Shown: positions 45,701-57,972 of the stretch, piece by piece
How the letters are laid out: each line of letters opens with the position of its first letter
Position numbering within the stretch: the stretch's first letter is position 1
NCBI GenBank assembly: GCA_000708835.1
Contig: DF237252.1
Span: forward strand, 1-64,000
Direction: 5' to 3'
DNA from: Klebsormidium nitens
Taxonomy: Eukaryota > Streptophyta > Klebsormidiophyceae > Klebsormidiales > Klebsormidiaceae
DNA: 64,000 nt
Made by a program: the position numbers and the translations under genes
The notes under the pieces: model-generated
The model's database searches: none
Seen by the model: the letters and a program-made list of their open reading frames with translations, nothing else
What the model was told of the DNA's origin: nothing

Positions 45701-48700
45701 ACATGAAGTTTCGGGTTTAGACGTCCCGCTTCACCTATGATGCAGCAGAGGGGCGTCCGCACGTCGTGGCTCATGGCCGCCAGGAACTGGCTTTTGTAGT
45801 CTGAAGCTTTCTCCGCCTTCTCCTTGAGCTGCAGACTGTTGATCAGCTCCGCCCGGAGGAGCATCTCCCGACTAACCCGGCAGGTTAGCAGCACAATCAG
45901 CACGCAACCCAGGACGAGAACCCCGGCCGTAGTGGCGCTGATGATAGTCAGCTCACGGCTGGAAGTTCTGTCGATGTCGTCCCAAACGACCGACCGAGGG
46001 ATGGCCATAACCGTGACCTGTAAGAGGTGTAAACTGTGCAATTTAAGAATGAGCAGGGATGGGCATAATTGTAACCTGAAGCGGTGTAAAGTGGCGCAGA
46101 TAGGTGCTAACCACGTGAGATTAAGGGTTGCGGGCTAGCCGTTGACTTGCAGGCTGAGGCTCAGCAGAGCTATAGCCAGCGATGCTAGCTTGAACATTAG
46201 CGCCAACCGCCGAAGAGCTTTTTCGTTGGTAAGGCCCGGTAAGGAGAAGGCAAATTTCTCCCGCGTTATTTAGGGGGAAATAACGGACCAAGTATTTGGA
46301 GAGCTGGGACAACTCAAAGGATTTTAGGGTGTGCTGACACAAGCAGATCAAGAAGAGCGCAAAGCTGCAATCCTTTTCGATGAAGCTTGAGAGTGGAGCG
46401 GATCCAGAATAACGCACCAGTGTTCTGGCTTCGACCACAATCTGGAGATGGGAGAGGTAGTACTCGCCCCCAGCCAATCGCACGTTATCATGAAAGCTCG
46501 TGACCCCAAGCTCAGGCCAGCCTTCGACAGCCGCTTCAGCAACAAGAAAGCGCGCGGAGTCGCGCATGATCGGGTTGGAGGCGTTTGCAGCCAGCACGAT
46601 CAAGGACTCCGAAGCTGCGGTCAACACAAAAAGTTATAATTTCACAAAACGTTCCTGGACGACAAACTGAGCCAGGTTGCCCAGAGCAAATTCCCTTGTA
46701 CAAGAAACTTTTCTCAGCTTAACCTATGTGAGTCTACTGCAGGGCAATCCCAAGGAAGTGTACCGACCTTGGGTGATAAGAACGCCAATCGAGTCGCTAT
46801 TTGCTTGAGGAGAATACTGCAAGCCTCCAGTGAGAGCCCTTGAGGATTGTCGATGTGATACCCCTTACAGTATGAACTGCTTAGCTTGCTCGAAACGAAC
46901 CATTGAAACTAGGTACCCCCATGGATATTATCGACGTATCTTTCGTATGAAACGCGACTCCACCAAGTCGACTTTCTCTTAGCTGTGCCTAGTCTTTCCT
47001 TACATAAACTTGCAGCCTCCACCATTGGCTAACTCAGAAGCAACAGCAAACGATAACATCTGTTGAAGCAGACTCAAAATCAATTGGTGCTTTTCTGTTT
47101 CCGAAAGCGTAACCAGGAGGGATCAGGATTTCTTACTGATGACCGTCGAGTTGTAGAGTCCGCTCATGTCCGAGCTGGAGATCAGCCTTCCGCTTTCTGC
47201 TTCAAAGACGTACAAGAGTCCGGCGTGCTGTGGCCGGATGCTCGCGAGGAGAGTCGTCAGCGTGACGGTGGTCGATGTCCCCAGCGCGACTCCGAGGGTT
47301 ACGTTGGTAACCGGATTCCTGACCACTTGAGCAGACAGGAAGACTAAGGTACTATTGTAGGCCCACTGCACCAAAGGAGGCAAGGCTGATTTGGTCGAAG
47401 ATGCAAGGGAAAGTGCGTATTTTGTTTTTGGTGGTTGGATTTGGACCAACGACTTAGTTTTGGAGGACAATCCGAACCTGCGAAGTCTGATCAACCTGAC
47501 CGTTTCAGAGTTGCCGCATATCTTGTACCCCAGCAGTGTCCTTGCGCCAGCTCTGTGTATGATATGGTCCCAACTAGAAGCCTGAGCACGACCAGCCTAT
47601 AGCTGAATCGAAGGTGCCAGGGATTGTCTTTTGCGGTTGAGCAACACCGTCTCATAGCTTTTGCTGCCACCAATCAAGCAGAGACCGGCACTACTCACAA
47701 CGAGGCCCCAGGCCATTTTCCCGGTGATCATAGTCTCCCTGTACGGTGCCGTCTCTCTGAAGTCCCCGGGGGCCGCAGGTTTCGGCCGGGAGGTCGGGTT
47801 ACCGAACAGGTCCACGTCTTGAATGAACAAAGGCATGGTCGAGTACCCGGTCGAGCTGCTCGGGGGGGGGCTCGAACGGTTGGCGAAAAAGTGCCGGATG
47901 GCGCCGTCGTCAAAGCGCCGGAAGCCGCTGACAAGGCCGTCTAGAGTCTGGAATCGGCAGAAGCTGGCGTTCGGGGACGACAGGAGAGTTGCCAGGATGA
48001 GAGGAGAGACCTGGAGACGAAGAGGTTTGGAATCAGGGTGATGTGCGTATATGAGAGCGTATTTCCACCCCTTGGCATCGAAAGAAATAGGCGAGGGGAC
48101 GTGAAACCCCATGGTGGGAAGTGTGCCCCAAAACGGAGCACGAGAAGCGCGGCAGGAAGTCGAAAGCGTTCAAAATTAAGGGACTTCTTTTCTAGAAATG
48201 CTAAAGGCAAGAAGGGGAGCTTCAAACAGGAAATGGCATGAAAAGCTTGGGAGCTCGGAGAAGGAAAAAAGCGACCGACATTCGGTAATTAATCTGGCAT
48301 GCTTCAATGTTGAACCTATGCTGCCCTACGAAGCACTTTCAATCAAGCAAATACCTGTGCAAAAATCAATGAGAAAACCGCAGACTTCGGCTTGATTTAG
48401 CTGAACGACTCTTTGTACTTTGTAAAGTTGCAAACGGATTGAGTCTTCTTCTAAAGCCAGGAAAGTAGACAAGAAAATGAGTGATTGTATACTAGTAGGG
48501 ACACAACGTTTTGACAAAACATGCAATGAACAGAATTTTCCGTTCAACGTTGGACGAAGAGACAGAGCTTACGACCCATTGCTCGGTAGGCATCAGCTCT
48601 AAGAGGACTTGAAGCCGAGGTGCAAATCTGGCAACCTTCCCTTCAGCATCTGGATACTGTTGCTGCTTGTTTAGACTGTGAAAGTTGGTGTGCCTCGCAC

Positions 48701-49794
48701 GACCACAGACTTTTAAGCTTGAGTGGCCTTTCTGTGCTGAGAGCTGGATGCATTACAGCCGCATTTCGCTCGTTGAATGTACCATCATTGCAATGGATTC
48801 AAGGTGCACAATTTGGCGACAGCTCAATGTTGAAAGGGATGCTTGTGACATCAAACCAAGTCTCTTACATCTTGGTATCTGCTGCATGAATGACCTGCCA
48901 CCCTTTGACCTTCAACAAAGAGTAGGCACAACATGGATCCTTACCTCCTGCTCAATCACGCTGATCTTTGTCAGGTTAGCAGTCCGTATAGTCGATGATA
49001 GGGCCATAGTCGTTGCAATTTGCCTGGCCATCTGCGTTGTCGCGCTCAGATACTTTGAGAAAGACCTTGCACCGAAGTCGAGAGAGTGCGCCTGATTCTC
49101 TCCAGTCAGTCGCTCAATGTTGCGCCGCGCCGTGACATCCATCTGATACCAGGTCGAAAAGGACATGGCTGCGACCAACACACACATAAGGACCTGGATG
49201 CAGAGGAGAAGCAAGAGTCAGGGTGGTGAAGCATAATCTTACATCTAAGAAGCACAGGCGTTGCCTGTAGAACTTTGGAAAGCCTTGTCGACCAGACTCT
49301 GGGGCTCAGCAGCAGGCAAGATGGTAAAATACCTCCACGTCCTTCTGGAAACAAATGATCAACCGATCAGTATGACAAGAGTACATTGGTGTGCAGGGGC
49401 GGAGAGATTCAGAGGGAGGAACCGGTCTGTGACTCTGTTCATTGCTGACGTGAAGGATATTACAGAAAGAGTGACAAGGATGGTATGAGAAGGACTGAGC
49501 TCTTGCAAAGGACCCTGGCTTTGCCTCCAATATCCTGGATTCAGTCAAGTCACTTCACGCCTCTAGCACCATGGCACTTTCTATTGCATCTACCCTCAAG
49601 TATACCAATTCAGGCTGGGCACAGCTTCTTTAAGGACAGCTTATTACCATGATTCCCAGTCGAGTGATCAAGACCATATGGTCAAATCCACCCCGGTTCC
49701 TGTGCTCCAGGGACATGGATGCCTGTCTTTCTTCCCCCATGACTACCCCTTTGACGGTGGATCCTCCTTTTCGGGATGGATCACGTAAAGGCAT
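39746..49794 (-). CDS. CKI1-like hybrid histidine kinase HK2
   Basis: Thirteen minus-strand exons: 49648-49794, 48945-49193, 47699-48010, 47137-47365, 46418-46614, 45735-46017, 45015/6-45140, 44170-44376, 43616-43904, 41599-43139, 40791-41031, 40335-40386, 39746-39824. They join in frame to 1316 residues. It has the same architecture as HK1: two membrane segments around an outer sensor region, the phospho-accepting His in AAMSHDVRTPL (about residue 462), ATP boxes QILANLVGNAV, DTGVG and GGYGLGL, a degenerate receiver-like middle and a complete C-terminal receiver with MDCQMPVLDG and LTKP. Exons 2, 3, 4, 6, 7, 8 and the receiver exons have exactly the HK1 lengths. Exons 1, 5 and 9 differ in length. 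HK1 exons 10 and 11 are one exon here. The start MPLRDPSRKGG was chosen because exon 1 keeps the shared GFDHMVLITRLGIM end. Sensor parts are more diverged than the kinase core. Confidence 0.9.
43232..43276 (-). repeat. Decoy copy of the HK2 G1-box exon start
   Basis: On the minus strand TTTCCAG then GCGTGGGGATCCC copies the start of the exon at 43139. The distance is 137 bases, identical to the decoy spacing in HK1. Confidence 0.85.
45285..45325 (-). repeat. Decoy copy of the HK2 exon 7 start
   Basis: On the minus strand ACTCCAG then GCTTGCTGGCAAGGCTGC copies the true junction at 45140 (TTTCAG then GCTTGCTGGAGGTGCTGC), 180 bases upstream. The DSRLP-like reading continues for a while with an intact frame. 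A second short repeat of TGAGATGTT type lies between decoy and exon. Confidence 0.8.
46018..46075 (-). repeat. Decoy copy of the HK2 exon 6 splice site
   Basis: On the minus strand CACCGCTTCAG then GTTACAATTATGCCC copies CACCTCTTACAG then GTCACGGTTATGGCC at the true junction 46017, 58 bases away. Confidence 0.75.
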
Positions 49795-50993
49795 CTAGTG
49801 ACTTGGCTCCAAAGTCTGGACAACTCAGCTGATTTGTGCTGATTGAGTTGAGCTTCTCTGCAAGTATGTCTGAGCTCATTAGAGCCGGCTCACGTACTTT
49901 CCAACGCTGTTGATCTGCATGTTTGCTCACATCCTACATTTCCACATTATTGATGCTTTTCATGCTGCTCAATCACAATGAGCGGCACTTCACCCAACGC
50001 CCCTGTGCTGTGCTTCCATGCCTTTTCAGCTCGTTGTATTCCCCCAGAACAAGGAATTCCTCCCATCATGCTGCTAGCAAGGCATCAAACGCCGAACAAC
50101 CAACTCGCAGGATTATCTGATAGGAAGGACCTGGAGTTCTCTGCAAACTGCATCTAAGGAAAGTATTTTGTAGAAAAGCCTGAGGTTCTTCTATCCTGCT
50201 GAGATTGATCTCTCTGAACAGCTTGCGGGTGGCGTCAAAACGCCAGGGAAACCTGTTGTGCAGGCAGGTGAGAAGGAGCTAGTAGTTTTTGTTGCGCATT
50301 CTGCAAGCAGGGAGGGGGCACATTACAGCCTTCCTGCGATGTCCATTTTGAAGTCCTTGATTGAATAACAACGAGCTCGATGTCACTGACGAGCAGCAAC
50401 AGCTGCGAAGCGCTCAAGTCCCTTAAGTTCTCAGCTTTTGTGCTCAGACATTCAAAGAGCCTATAGTCGCAAAAGCAGTCGGCCCCTGATTCCAGCCAGG
50501 GCCTCAACACAGATTGCTTACTCCGGGTCATCCCTGTACGATAGCCCAAGCTGGTAGATTCTCAGAAACGAAGCAGAGCAAGCAGAGGCCATGCTCGCCC
50601 CGAAGCGGAGCCAGACTGCGTGCAGCACCACGCTTCTTGCGTATCATTGATGTCAATCTCATATTATGCTCTCTTTCAGAACTAGGGCCGTGCCGCACGG
50701 CATGCGACCCGCATCCGGGGCGTCGCGTGTACGAGCCATGTGTGGTTGCTCAATGAATTAAGCTCAGATCGAAGGTGCAACCATGAAAGGTCTGAGACGA
50801 TGAGGTCTCGTAATAGTCTCAGCCAATCACACTAGAACAGTAGGAAACTGTAGGATACCTACCTGTGCCAGTGGTGTGCGGTAGTTTGTCAGTCCGACTC
50901 AGCTACCGTGGTGGCCCGGTTGAAGGTGATCCTAGTAGCGGCCCGCGGCCCGCGGGCCGGCCGTACGCCGTACAGCGCACGGTTATGGGTGTG

Positions 50994-51490
50994 CACGTGT
51001 CGGCCCGCGGGCGGGATGCAGGTGTTACCCAGGTTACCAGGCCAGAACAGGGACTCCGACTCCCAGGGAGGGGCCCGATACGATACGGCGCCCAGCTGTG
51101 CGTTGGCTCGCGCCGGGTGCCCACTGCCGTGTCCCCGGTTCCATGAGAATCATATCTACCGTACCTACCTATCCTACGTGATATTACCTACCTATTTAAC
51201 AGGCAACAGTTCCCTATCCAGTGCACTTCCAGTCGTCCGATTGAGCAGCAGACGGCAATTACCGTCGATCGCATGCAATTTAATGCCCAAAACCTACTTG
51301 CCACGTGTCAGATTCTCTGCACTTGCCGCGTACCACGTGTCCACACGGACAAATATGTCAGTCGACGGTTGACGGTACTGTGACCTTGCGAGTACTGGCG
51401 TCCCATGAAACATGAGCCGTTTTTTCGGATGCGGTCACAGTACGGTAGGTGTGTGTCAGGTACCTTAGTACTGTAGCAGGTACCCACGTG
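50994..51490. promoter_or_regulatory. Cluster of four CACGTG (G-box) cores upstream of HK2
   Basis: CACGTG occurs at 50994, 51302, 51334 and 51485, 1.2-1.7 kb upstream of the HK2 start. Three are followed by T (CACGTGT) and one by A (CACGTGA). In plants this core is bound by bZIP and bHLH factors (established). A regulatory role here is inferred from density and position only. Confidence 0.35.
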
Positions 51491-51578
51491 ACACACAGAA
51501 CCGTATCCAAGCAAGCCAGTACTACGTACCATTCTGACAGTAGGTACGTCCATGTAAGAATCATTTTGTCGTCAACCG
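51366..51578. repeat. Inverted-repeat segment, possible small element
   Basis: CGGTTGACG at 51366-51374 is mirrored by CGTCAACCG at 51570-51578. Inside are further inverted pairs, such as GGTCACAGTAC at 51433 with GTACTGTGACC at 51375, and multiple GGTACC-like words. It could be a miniature element of about 213 bases or simply palindrome-rich DNA. Confidence 0.4.
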
Positions 51579-52044
51579 ATTTTATTAGTGGCTCAGCCAA
51601 TTATGGTTCAGAATTCACGCGCGATCATACATGAAGGGAGATTTCCTTTATCCATACATACAATTTGCAATAGAAGATACGGTACATGCAATGTCTTGGA
51701 CGAAGCGCGAGCTCGAGCTCCTCTATCATTGTGTAAAGGTCTTGCAAAAGTCTGAAATTGGATCTCGAACCATGTAACATGTTATACAGATTCCAAATGA
51801 AGTTATACTGCTCCACAGGCCATTCTACTTTAAGCACTTGATTGATCATGCACTTTCGACTGAGTAACTCGATTTAAAGAGTACAACTCATGTGTTACAT
51901 TCAGTCTCGCACGTTGAAGAGCATGAGCAAGCAATGCATGTACAGGATGTGTGACATCACTATCCTCTGCACTATTGATCCAGGATGGGTGCGCAAATCC
52001 AGTGGCAAACCGATTATCGACCTGTAGGACTGTCCAGCTTTGTC

Positions 52045-55000
52045 CTATGACGCATCGCCTTTCCCTTTCTGAGCTATGCTGTCGTCCGACGCTGCAATAC
52101 TCTCAGCAGGAGGCACGACTTCCGTCTTATACTTGACAACTTTGCTGTAAATCATGGAGTAGCTATTGTCCCACTTCAACGTGTAGCTCCCGGCACCCAA
52201 CGAAAAGAAGTGGCCTTGGTGGGACTCGTAGCGGGTGTATGGCAGCATTGGCTGCAAGCACGGAAGTCAATCTTGGGACGTTCACAATGACCCATGAGGA
52301 ATGCCTTTCGCAGAATCTGAGCCGAGAGGAGTAAAGAACGTAGGTTTGAGAAACGAGGGGCAACCTAACCTTGCTGCAGACCTCAGGGGGTTCAGGCGAG
52401 CGGGTCTCACCATTTTCACCTTGTTCTCATCGGCGTAGTCCACACTGAACCCGACGTCCTGCGAAGAGGAGAAAGCACTTTCAGCATCCGGAGAACAATT
52501 CGGTGGATGAATCGACTTCAGACAGCCGCAAAGCGTACGGACACGGAATTCGTTTTTACACCCCATCATAGCCTCCTCATTCAGAAGCACTGAGTTGAAT
52601 CGGCCTTCAAAATCGGCTTTTAGAACTCCTAAACCAACAGGTGTCAACCTGAAAGGTCCTGATCGCTCTTACGTTTATGTGCGCTTGTCAGGCCCTTGGC
52701 ATTTGAAAACCAATTTGATTGAAGGAGGCTTCTCTCTTGCAGTTTAAAAACCAGGAGCCTCCATCAGACTCTCGGCGTGGCACACCTGCAATAGTCTAAA
52801 CCCTTCGCAAATACAATCATGTGGAAAGAAAGAGCACTCGCTCCATTCGAAAACGGTGCTTTTTAGAGATACGCTCGATTCTTACTCGCCGACCATCCAC
52901 GCTGAAGTCCCACGCGATCATGGTTCCCTCCCCTTCCGTGGCTAAGGTCACCTGCAAGAGCAAGGCAACAGGCGTCTCTCCCAGAACTTAAATCTGACCA
53001 TCTTGCAAGCAGATCATAGATCCACCTAACCATTTGGATCGACTATTTCACAGTTTTCCGTATTCTTCCCTGGAGTCTCGTGACTTGGGAACGACGGTAT
53101 GGAGCACCCGGCACGTCATCAACAGCTCATAGCAGATACGGTACTGACTTTACTATTCAAGGTTTGGGTTTTTAGGATGTTAAGACTCCTGAATCCGCAC
53201 TAAGGTGCTCGATCGATACAAACCGGGTGTCTCAACCAAAAGCGTCTCATCAAAATGTGTCGGTAGTCCCGCCCTCCGAACTGACCGCTTACTCGAACAC
53301 CAATCCGACTTACCTCAAAGGCTTCTCCCCTCGCAATAGTCCGTTCTTGGAACTCGTCCTTGACATCTTTCCTGCAACCGTCCAAAAGATAGCGTCAACA
53401 AGTGAGCATTATGGAGTTTCGATGCGTAATGAGAACATCTGGAAAACCCGTCTCAACCCGGGTGCAATGCTGACATAAGGAGGCAGTTTTTTGCTCAGCA
53501 AAACGACCAGACAGCTTCGAAAGTGCTCTCATGCTGCGAGTAGAGGGGACTTACCCGGGCTCGAGCGCCAACGCTTCTGATGCTTCGATCAGGAATGGCG
53601 ACTTGTCGAACACGTTCCTGCAGGAGCAAATTGCGGTGCCTAAACGAATATGGATAGCAAATTAGGAGCTCACAAGGAACAACTCGAAGGAAGGTGCCCT
53701 AGATACAATATGGATGGCATATGGTCGAAATTGCACCCGGTTCTCTGTAAGAAGACCTTGCACAGATCAGCTTATGTCGAGTCAAAGAAACGAAAGAACT
53801 CGAGCGGGACGTGGATAAGAGTAGATCAAGGGAAGTATGAGGACACGAAACGCTCTGCTTTGAAAGTCGGCAGTTTTCGTCACCTTTTCTGCCTGTGGTT
53901 GTATGGAAGGAGTGTGGAACATCAAATAGTACGGACCCTAGCACCGCTCTGACTTACCCGATGAAACAAAGAAACCGTTTCGTCTCGGAAATGTACAAGC
54001 TGGTCGCCTCCTGCAGTACCGCCTCAAACTCGCTCGACCGTCTGCGAGAAGAAGCAATCACCGTGACCTTGACAAATGCTGCTGGAAAAGAAATGACTTC
54101 GATTGAGCCTAGAAGCTCTGCAACCCGTCCGTTACGACCTGTCAAATGTCTTCTGCTGCTGTAAGAATTCGTATCAAGCAATGAAAATTTCCAGAGGGTA
54201 AGGCAAGGATGGCTCTGAGGGACTGGGCGACCATTGATCTGAGCCCTGAGGGAAGTAAAAAAATAACGCTTCGAAGACAACCAAGTACCGACGTGCAGAT
54301 CAAAGCTCTACAGGCCCCTTCCCCAACCTGCAGAAGATGCCAGTCTCTCGATAGTGGCCAGACTACTGACCCTTGTCTTGCAGAAAGACAAAGCAGGCAC
54401 CCAGCGGGATCGGATGATAGAAGGTCTTAAACAAAGATACATCATTGTGAAACTCAACAAAACTCCTCCTTGTTGGGAAACGCCGAAGCCTTCAAAGAAG
54501 CTGAGTCGTGCACAGAGGGTGATCTGATAAGCGCTTCTGCCTCACGAACAAACGCAACTCCTTCAACCTCGATGAAAAGCGAAAGCAAAAGCCAAAGCCC
54601 TCACCCAGCGGTCGAGTCGTGCACGCTCCACCACGCCGCAACAAACATCCGTATGTGGTTCACGAATGACGTCAGCTCGTACAGCGGCGGGCCATATCGC
54701 TCGCGCTGCTCCTCCATGGGGCCGTTGTGGTCGTTAATCTGGCGCACAAAGTCGAGCAGCACCTGGGGCACCCCGGCCAGGTACGTCACCAGCACGCGGA
54801 ACATGCCCGTCGCGTTCCCGAGAGCGGCCAGCGTCTTCCGCCTGTAAATCTAGGAGATTGCTGACGTCAGAAATGTCATGGTCGAGGCACGGTGAACAGG
54901 GGGGAAGAGGATAAGAAGCAGGCGAGTCTATAGAGTCCAAAATGCCGGTCGCGTTTCCGAGAGCGGCCAGCATTTCCGCCTGTAGGTCGTGGAAGCTGCC

Positions 55001-57972
55001 GGCGTTTGAATATAACTGACGCGAAATGCAGAGCCTGAAAAGAGGGGAAGAGGAAAAGAAACGGTCAATCTAAGAACTGCAATACGGTATCCGACATGCT
55101 GGTCGCGTTCCTGAGAGCAGCCAGTGTTTCCCGCATGTAGGTCGACGAAGTTGCTGACGTCAGCTTTGTTATGGCCGAGGCGAGATGGAGAGCATGAAAA
55201 GTTGAGAAATGAGGAAGAGAGAGGGGCGGCCGCCTCATGACTGCAGTACGGACTCCAACATGCCGATCATGTTCCCAAGAGCGGCCAGCGTCTTCCACCT
55301 GAGAACTGGGAAAGTTGCTGACGTCACGAACGTGATAGTCAAGCAAGTTATGTGCAGGAAGGAGGAAAGGAAGGGGCCCAGGGACTTGAAACAACAGTAG
55401 TGAGTCCACGGAGTCGAAAACAGGGGTACGGAACTTGTGGGTGGCGGGGCCCCAAGGGGCAGTCACTGTCTGCATAATGGATTTTCGCCTCTTATTCCAC
55501 CATCTCATGCTTTTCGAAGAAAGACGACTGCCAGAAGGCCATTACGAAGCACGAGCCAAATAATGCGGTGGAGAAGGTCCTCATGCCTGTGTAACATTGC
55601 AGCTCATTCAACTTTATGTCGGAGGCTAAAATGCGCCATAGCCTGCGATTGACCAGAAAGATCATGTGGGAGCTTTGGATGAAATGACCCATGCATCGCC
55701 GTAAAGGTATACCTCAAGGGCTGAAGCAATTTGCTTACCGCTCCATTTGTTGCCTCCAAAGCAGCTGGTACTTTTCCGAGATGCTGGCGCCTCCCTTCAC
55801 AAGCTCGTCCACCTCTAGTTGCCGCTTTGTCTCCGAGCGCTCCCGCTGCATCTGGATCAGCGTCCCCCTGAAGTCCTGAGGCATGAATGATGCAACTGCA
55901 AGAGTTACACGGCTGGGTGTGAGCAACTGACGTAAGTAATATAAACGGAACGCCCAAGGAAACGTAATGAGGCACGAAAGCGGCCCCTATCAAACTGCTG
56001 CTTTCAGACGGAAAAATCTGAAAGGCAGACTTCATTTCCCTCTAATTTGGCAACATTATCCCTCTTGCCAAAGGCAAAACTCATGTTGAATGTGTCCAAC
56101 GGTTGCCTTGAAATCTCGAAACAAGGCACACAGTACACAAACAATTGCAGATGACGCTCTTCCACAGTGCCTAAAAGAGAAATCAGGACGTCCTTTACAA
56201 GCACTTCTGAGGCACTGAGCCCTTTTGCGACAGGCCCTGCCAACTCTCAGCACAAGTGGTGAACAAAGACAGAAGAGGTGTCTTTCTTTGACCAACTCTT
56301 TGGTTACAGATTCTCACCCATCTTTGCAACTTTGTCAGCGGTATTCTTTTGGAACTGAGAGATGACGCCAAGGATGTCTTCAAGCTCTGCAACGACCTTC
56401 TCCACGGCTTCTTTCCCTGACTTGGTGGCTGGCGTGTCTGCTTTGTCCAACTGCAATCAAAGGTTTCATCATCACCATCAGTAGACATATTCGTCATACA
56501 TCATAAACTGCATTCAGGGACTGAACCTCTGCTCAGGGAGCAACCTCTAAATCAACTTGTAAGGAGCAGATAAGGGGAACAAGATGAGGAAGGTCACAGG
56601 ATACAGATTTTTAACTTCGGTAGGAGGAGTGGCAGGTGAAATATCCCAAAGCATAATCGAAACAGCACCACTACAAGAATAAAGGGGCGACTCCAGAATC
56701 AACAGGAGGTTACAAAGAATGTTTGACTCACCGCAGCGGGCTTCTTGTTTTTCAAAAGGTCAAGCGCCTCCTCAATCTGCTCGCGGTGCCGCCAGAGGTT
56801 CTCATCGATCTTGTGCGGAACGGTGATGGTCAACGAGGATGCCAGAGACATGTCATCTGCGGTCAAGGATGAGCACTGGAACTTAATGTCTGCCTAAAAT
56901 GAGCATCGCGTCTTCTGTCAACAGAATAAACCTCTCCGACGCCGACTCCTGCTGCAGGCTCTCAAGAGGTAGGCAACCCAAATCGAGCAGCTGGACCAGG
57001 CTCCTTGACTGCCAGGCAAAGTCAAGGAAGCGAACAAAGCTCTAAAACCCATACACATTTTGAGATAGGCATCATAGTATCAACAGCTGTCAGAATTGAA
57101 TTGGATTCTCCAGAACACAGATTGTGATGTTCACCACCCCAGGTCTCCATTGCTCCTTATACTGACCAGATCATGGGCCTTGCGTCCAGAAGTCAAGCTG
57201 GAACCAAAGACGGATGACCAGCACCCGGAGTAATCACTGCATGTTTTCCGGGTGGCCTGGAGAAACACCCCGCCCATGTCTCAAACACATTTTCAAACAT
57301 GCCCAAACTACTGATGAGCAGGAGTCTGAATCATCTCAAGCGCTTTAGTTTTGCATATACAAGTCAACAAGTTTGCTACTCCAGGAAAATATATCAAAAA
57401 ACAGGAGAGGCTCATCCTGGAGGCTCCAGACTTCACCCGTCCGACTGGAACAGACTCGGTGATCACAAGGTTGCCAATGAGGTATCCTGGTACCGACTTC
57501 TGTTAGATCTTCTGGATAGATCTTCTAGACCCAAAACTCTCAAAAATTGTGCATGCAAATTTGTTTCCAGCTCTTTCTTAACATTGACAGTTCCTTTCTA
57601 ATCAATTGTGGCGCTCAATGCTGACAAACGCTGTCTCAATACCCAATTCGATGAGATTAAGATTACACTCTCATACTTGCAGGGGCAACAAAGCTTTTGA
57701 CAACCACAGACAAACAAGGGCTAGGCCCCTGGCTTTCCTGCTCAGCGGTTTCTTAACCCGGGCATTGCCTTGCGCCGAGGACTCCATGATTCACATCCTT
57801 GCTTACCTGCACCCTGCTTTCTCCATTCAACCTCAAGTTCGTCTACCAAACCCTGAAGCCTCGCCTGCACCTTTTTAACATCCTCACTGATCGGCTCAAA
57901 GGGGTGCTGATCGTAAAACTTGCTCAGGAACGCCCTGGTTATTGGAACAAGGTTTGCAGTTGGTGCCGCCAT
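52045..57972 (-). CDS. Plant GOLD-domain protein
   Basis: Eleven minus-strand exons (57807-57972, 56732-56856, 56318-56450, 55739-55895, 54605-54841, 53958-54041, 53555-53617, 53314-53371, 52886-52951, 52411-52458, 52045-52251) join in frame to 447 residues. The start MAAPTANLVPITRAFLSKFY is followed by PHKIDENLWRHREQIEE, the segment MPQDFRGTLIQMQRERSE, and VPQVLLDFVRQINDHNGPM. The C-terminal exons form a beta-rich domain (MIAWDFSVDGR, DVGFSVDYADENKVKM, GSYTLKWDNSYS) typical of GOLD domains. This order matches a conserved plant family of unknown function as I remember it. GOLD domains usually mediate protein interactions in membrane traffic; no signal peptide or membrane segment is visible, so the protein is probably cytosolic. 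Several exons are tiny (48-66 bases). Intron 4 carries decoy copies of exon 5. Confidence 0.85.
54940..55310 (-). repeat. Tandem partial copies of a GOLD-gene exon start
   Basis: The minus-strand exon start at 54841 (ACAG then GCGGAAGACGCTGGCC) is copied at 54979, 55134 and 55298, spacing 138, 155 and 164. Copies at 54979 and 55298 keep an AG acceptor; the one at 55134 has ATG instead. Intron bases with TTGCTGACGTCA are included in the unit. Confidence 0.85.

Larger units (their letters stand above)
49795..52044. other. Intergenic region upstream of HK2
   Basis: No gene recognised. It holds the presumed HK2 promoter, a GC-rich patch with CCCGCGGGCC palindromes around 50940-51015, four G-box cores and an inverted-repeat stretch (separate entries). 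Confidence 0.5.

Noticed and set aside
56944-57041. Possible extra exon (SFVRFLDFAWQSRSLV) in the GOLD-domain gene
   Set aside because: The frame reads well and is preceded by TTTTAG, but its phases fit neither neighbour. Joining 57807 directly to 56856 keeps the frame and matches the family order.
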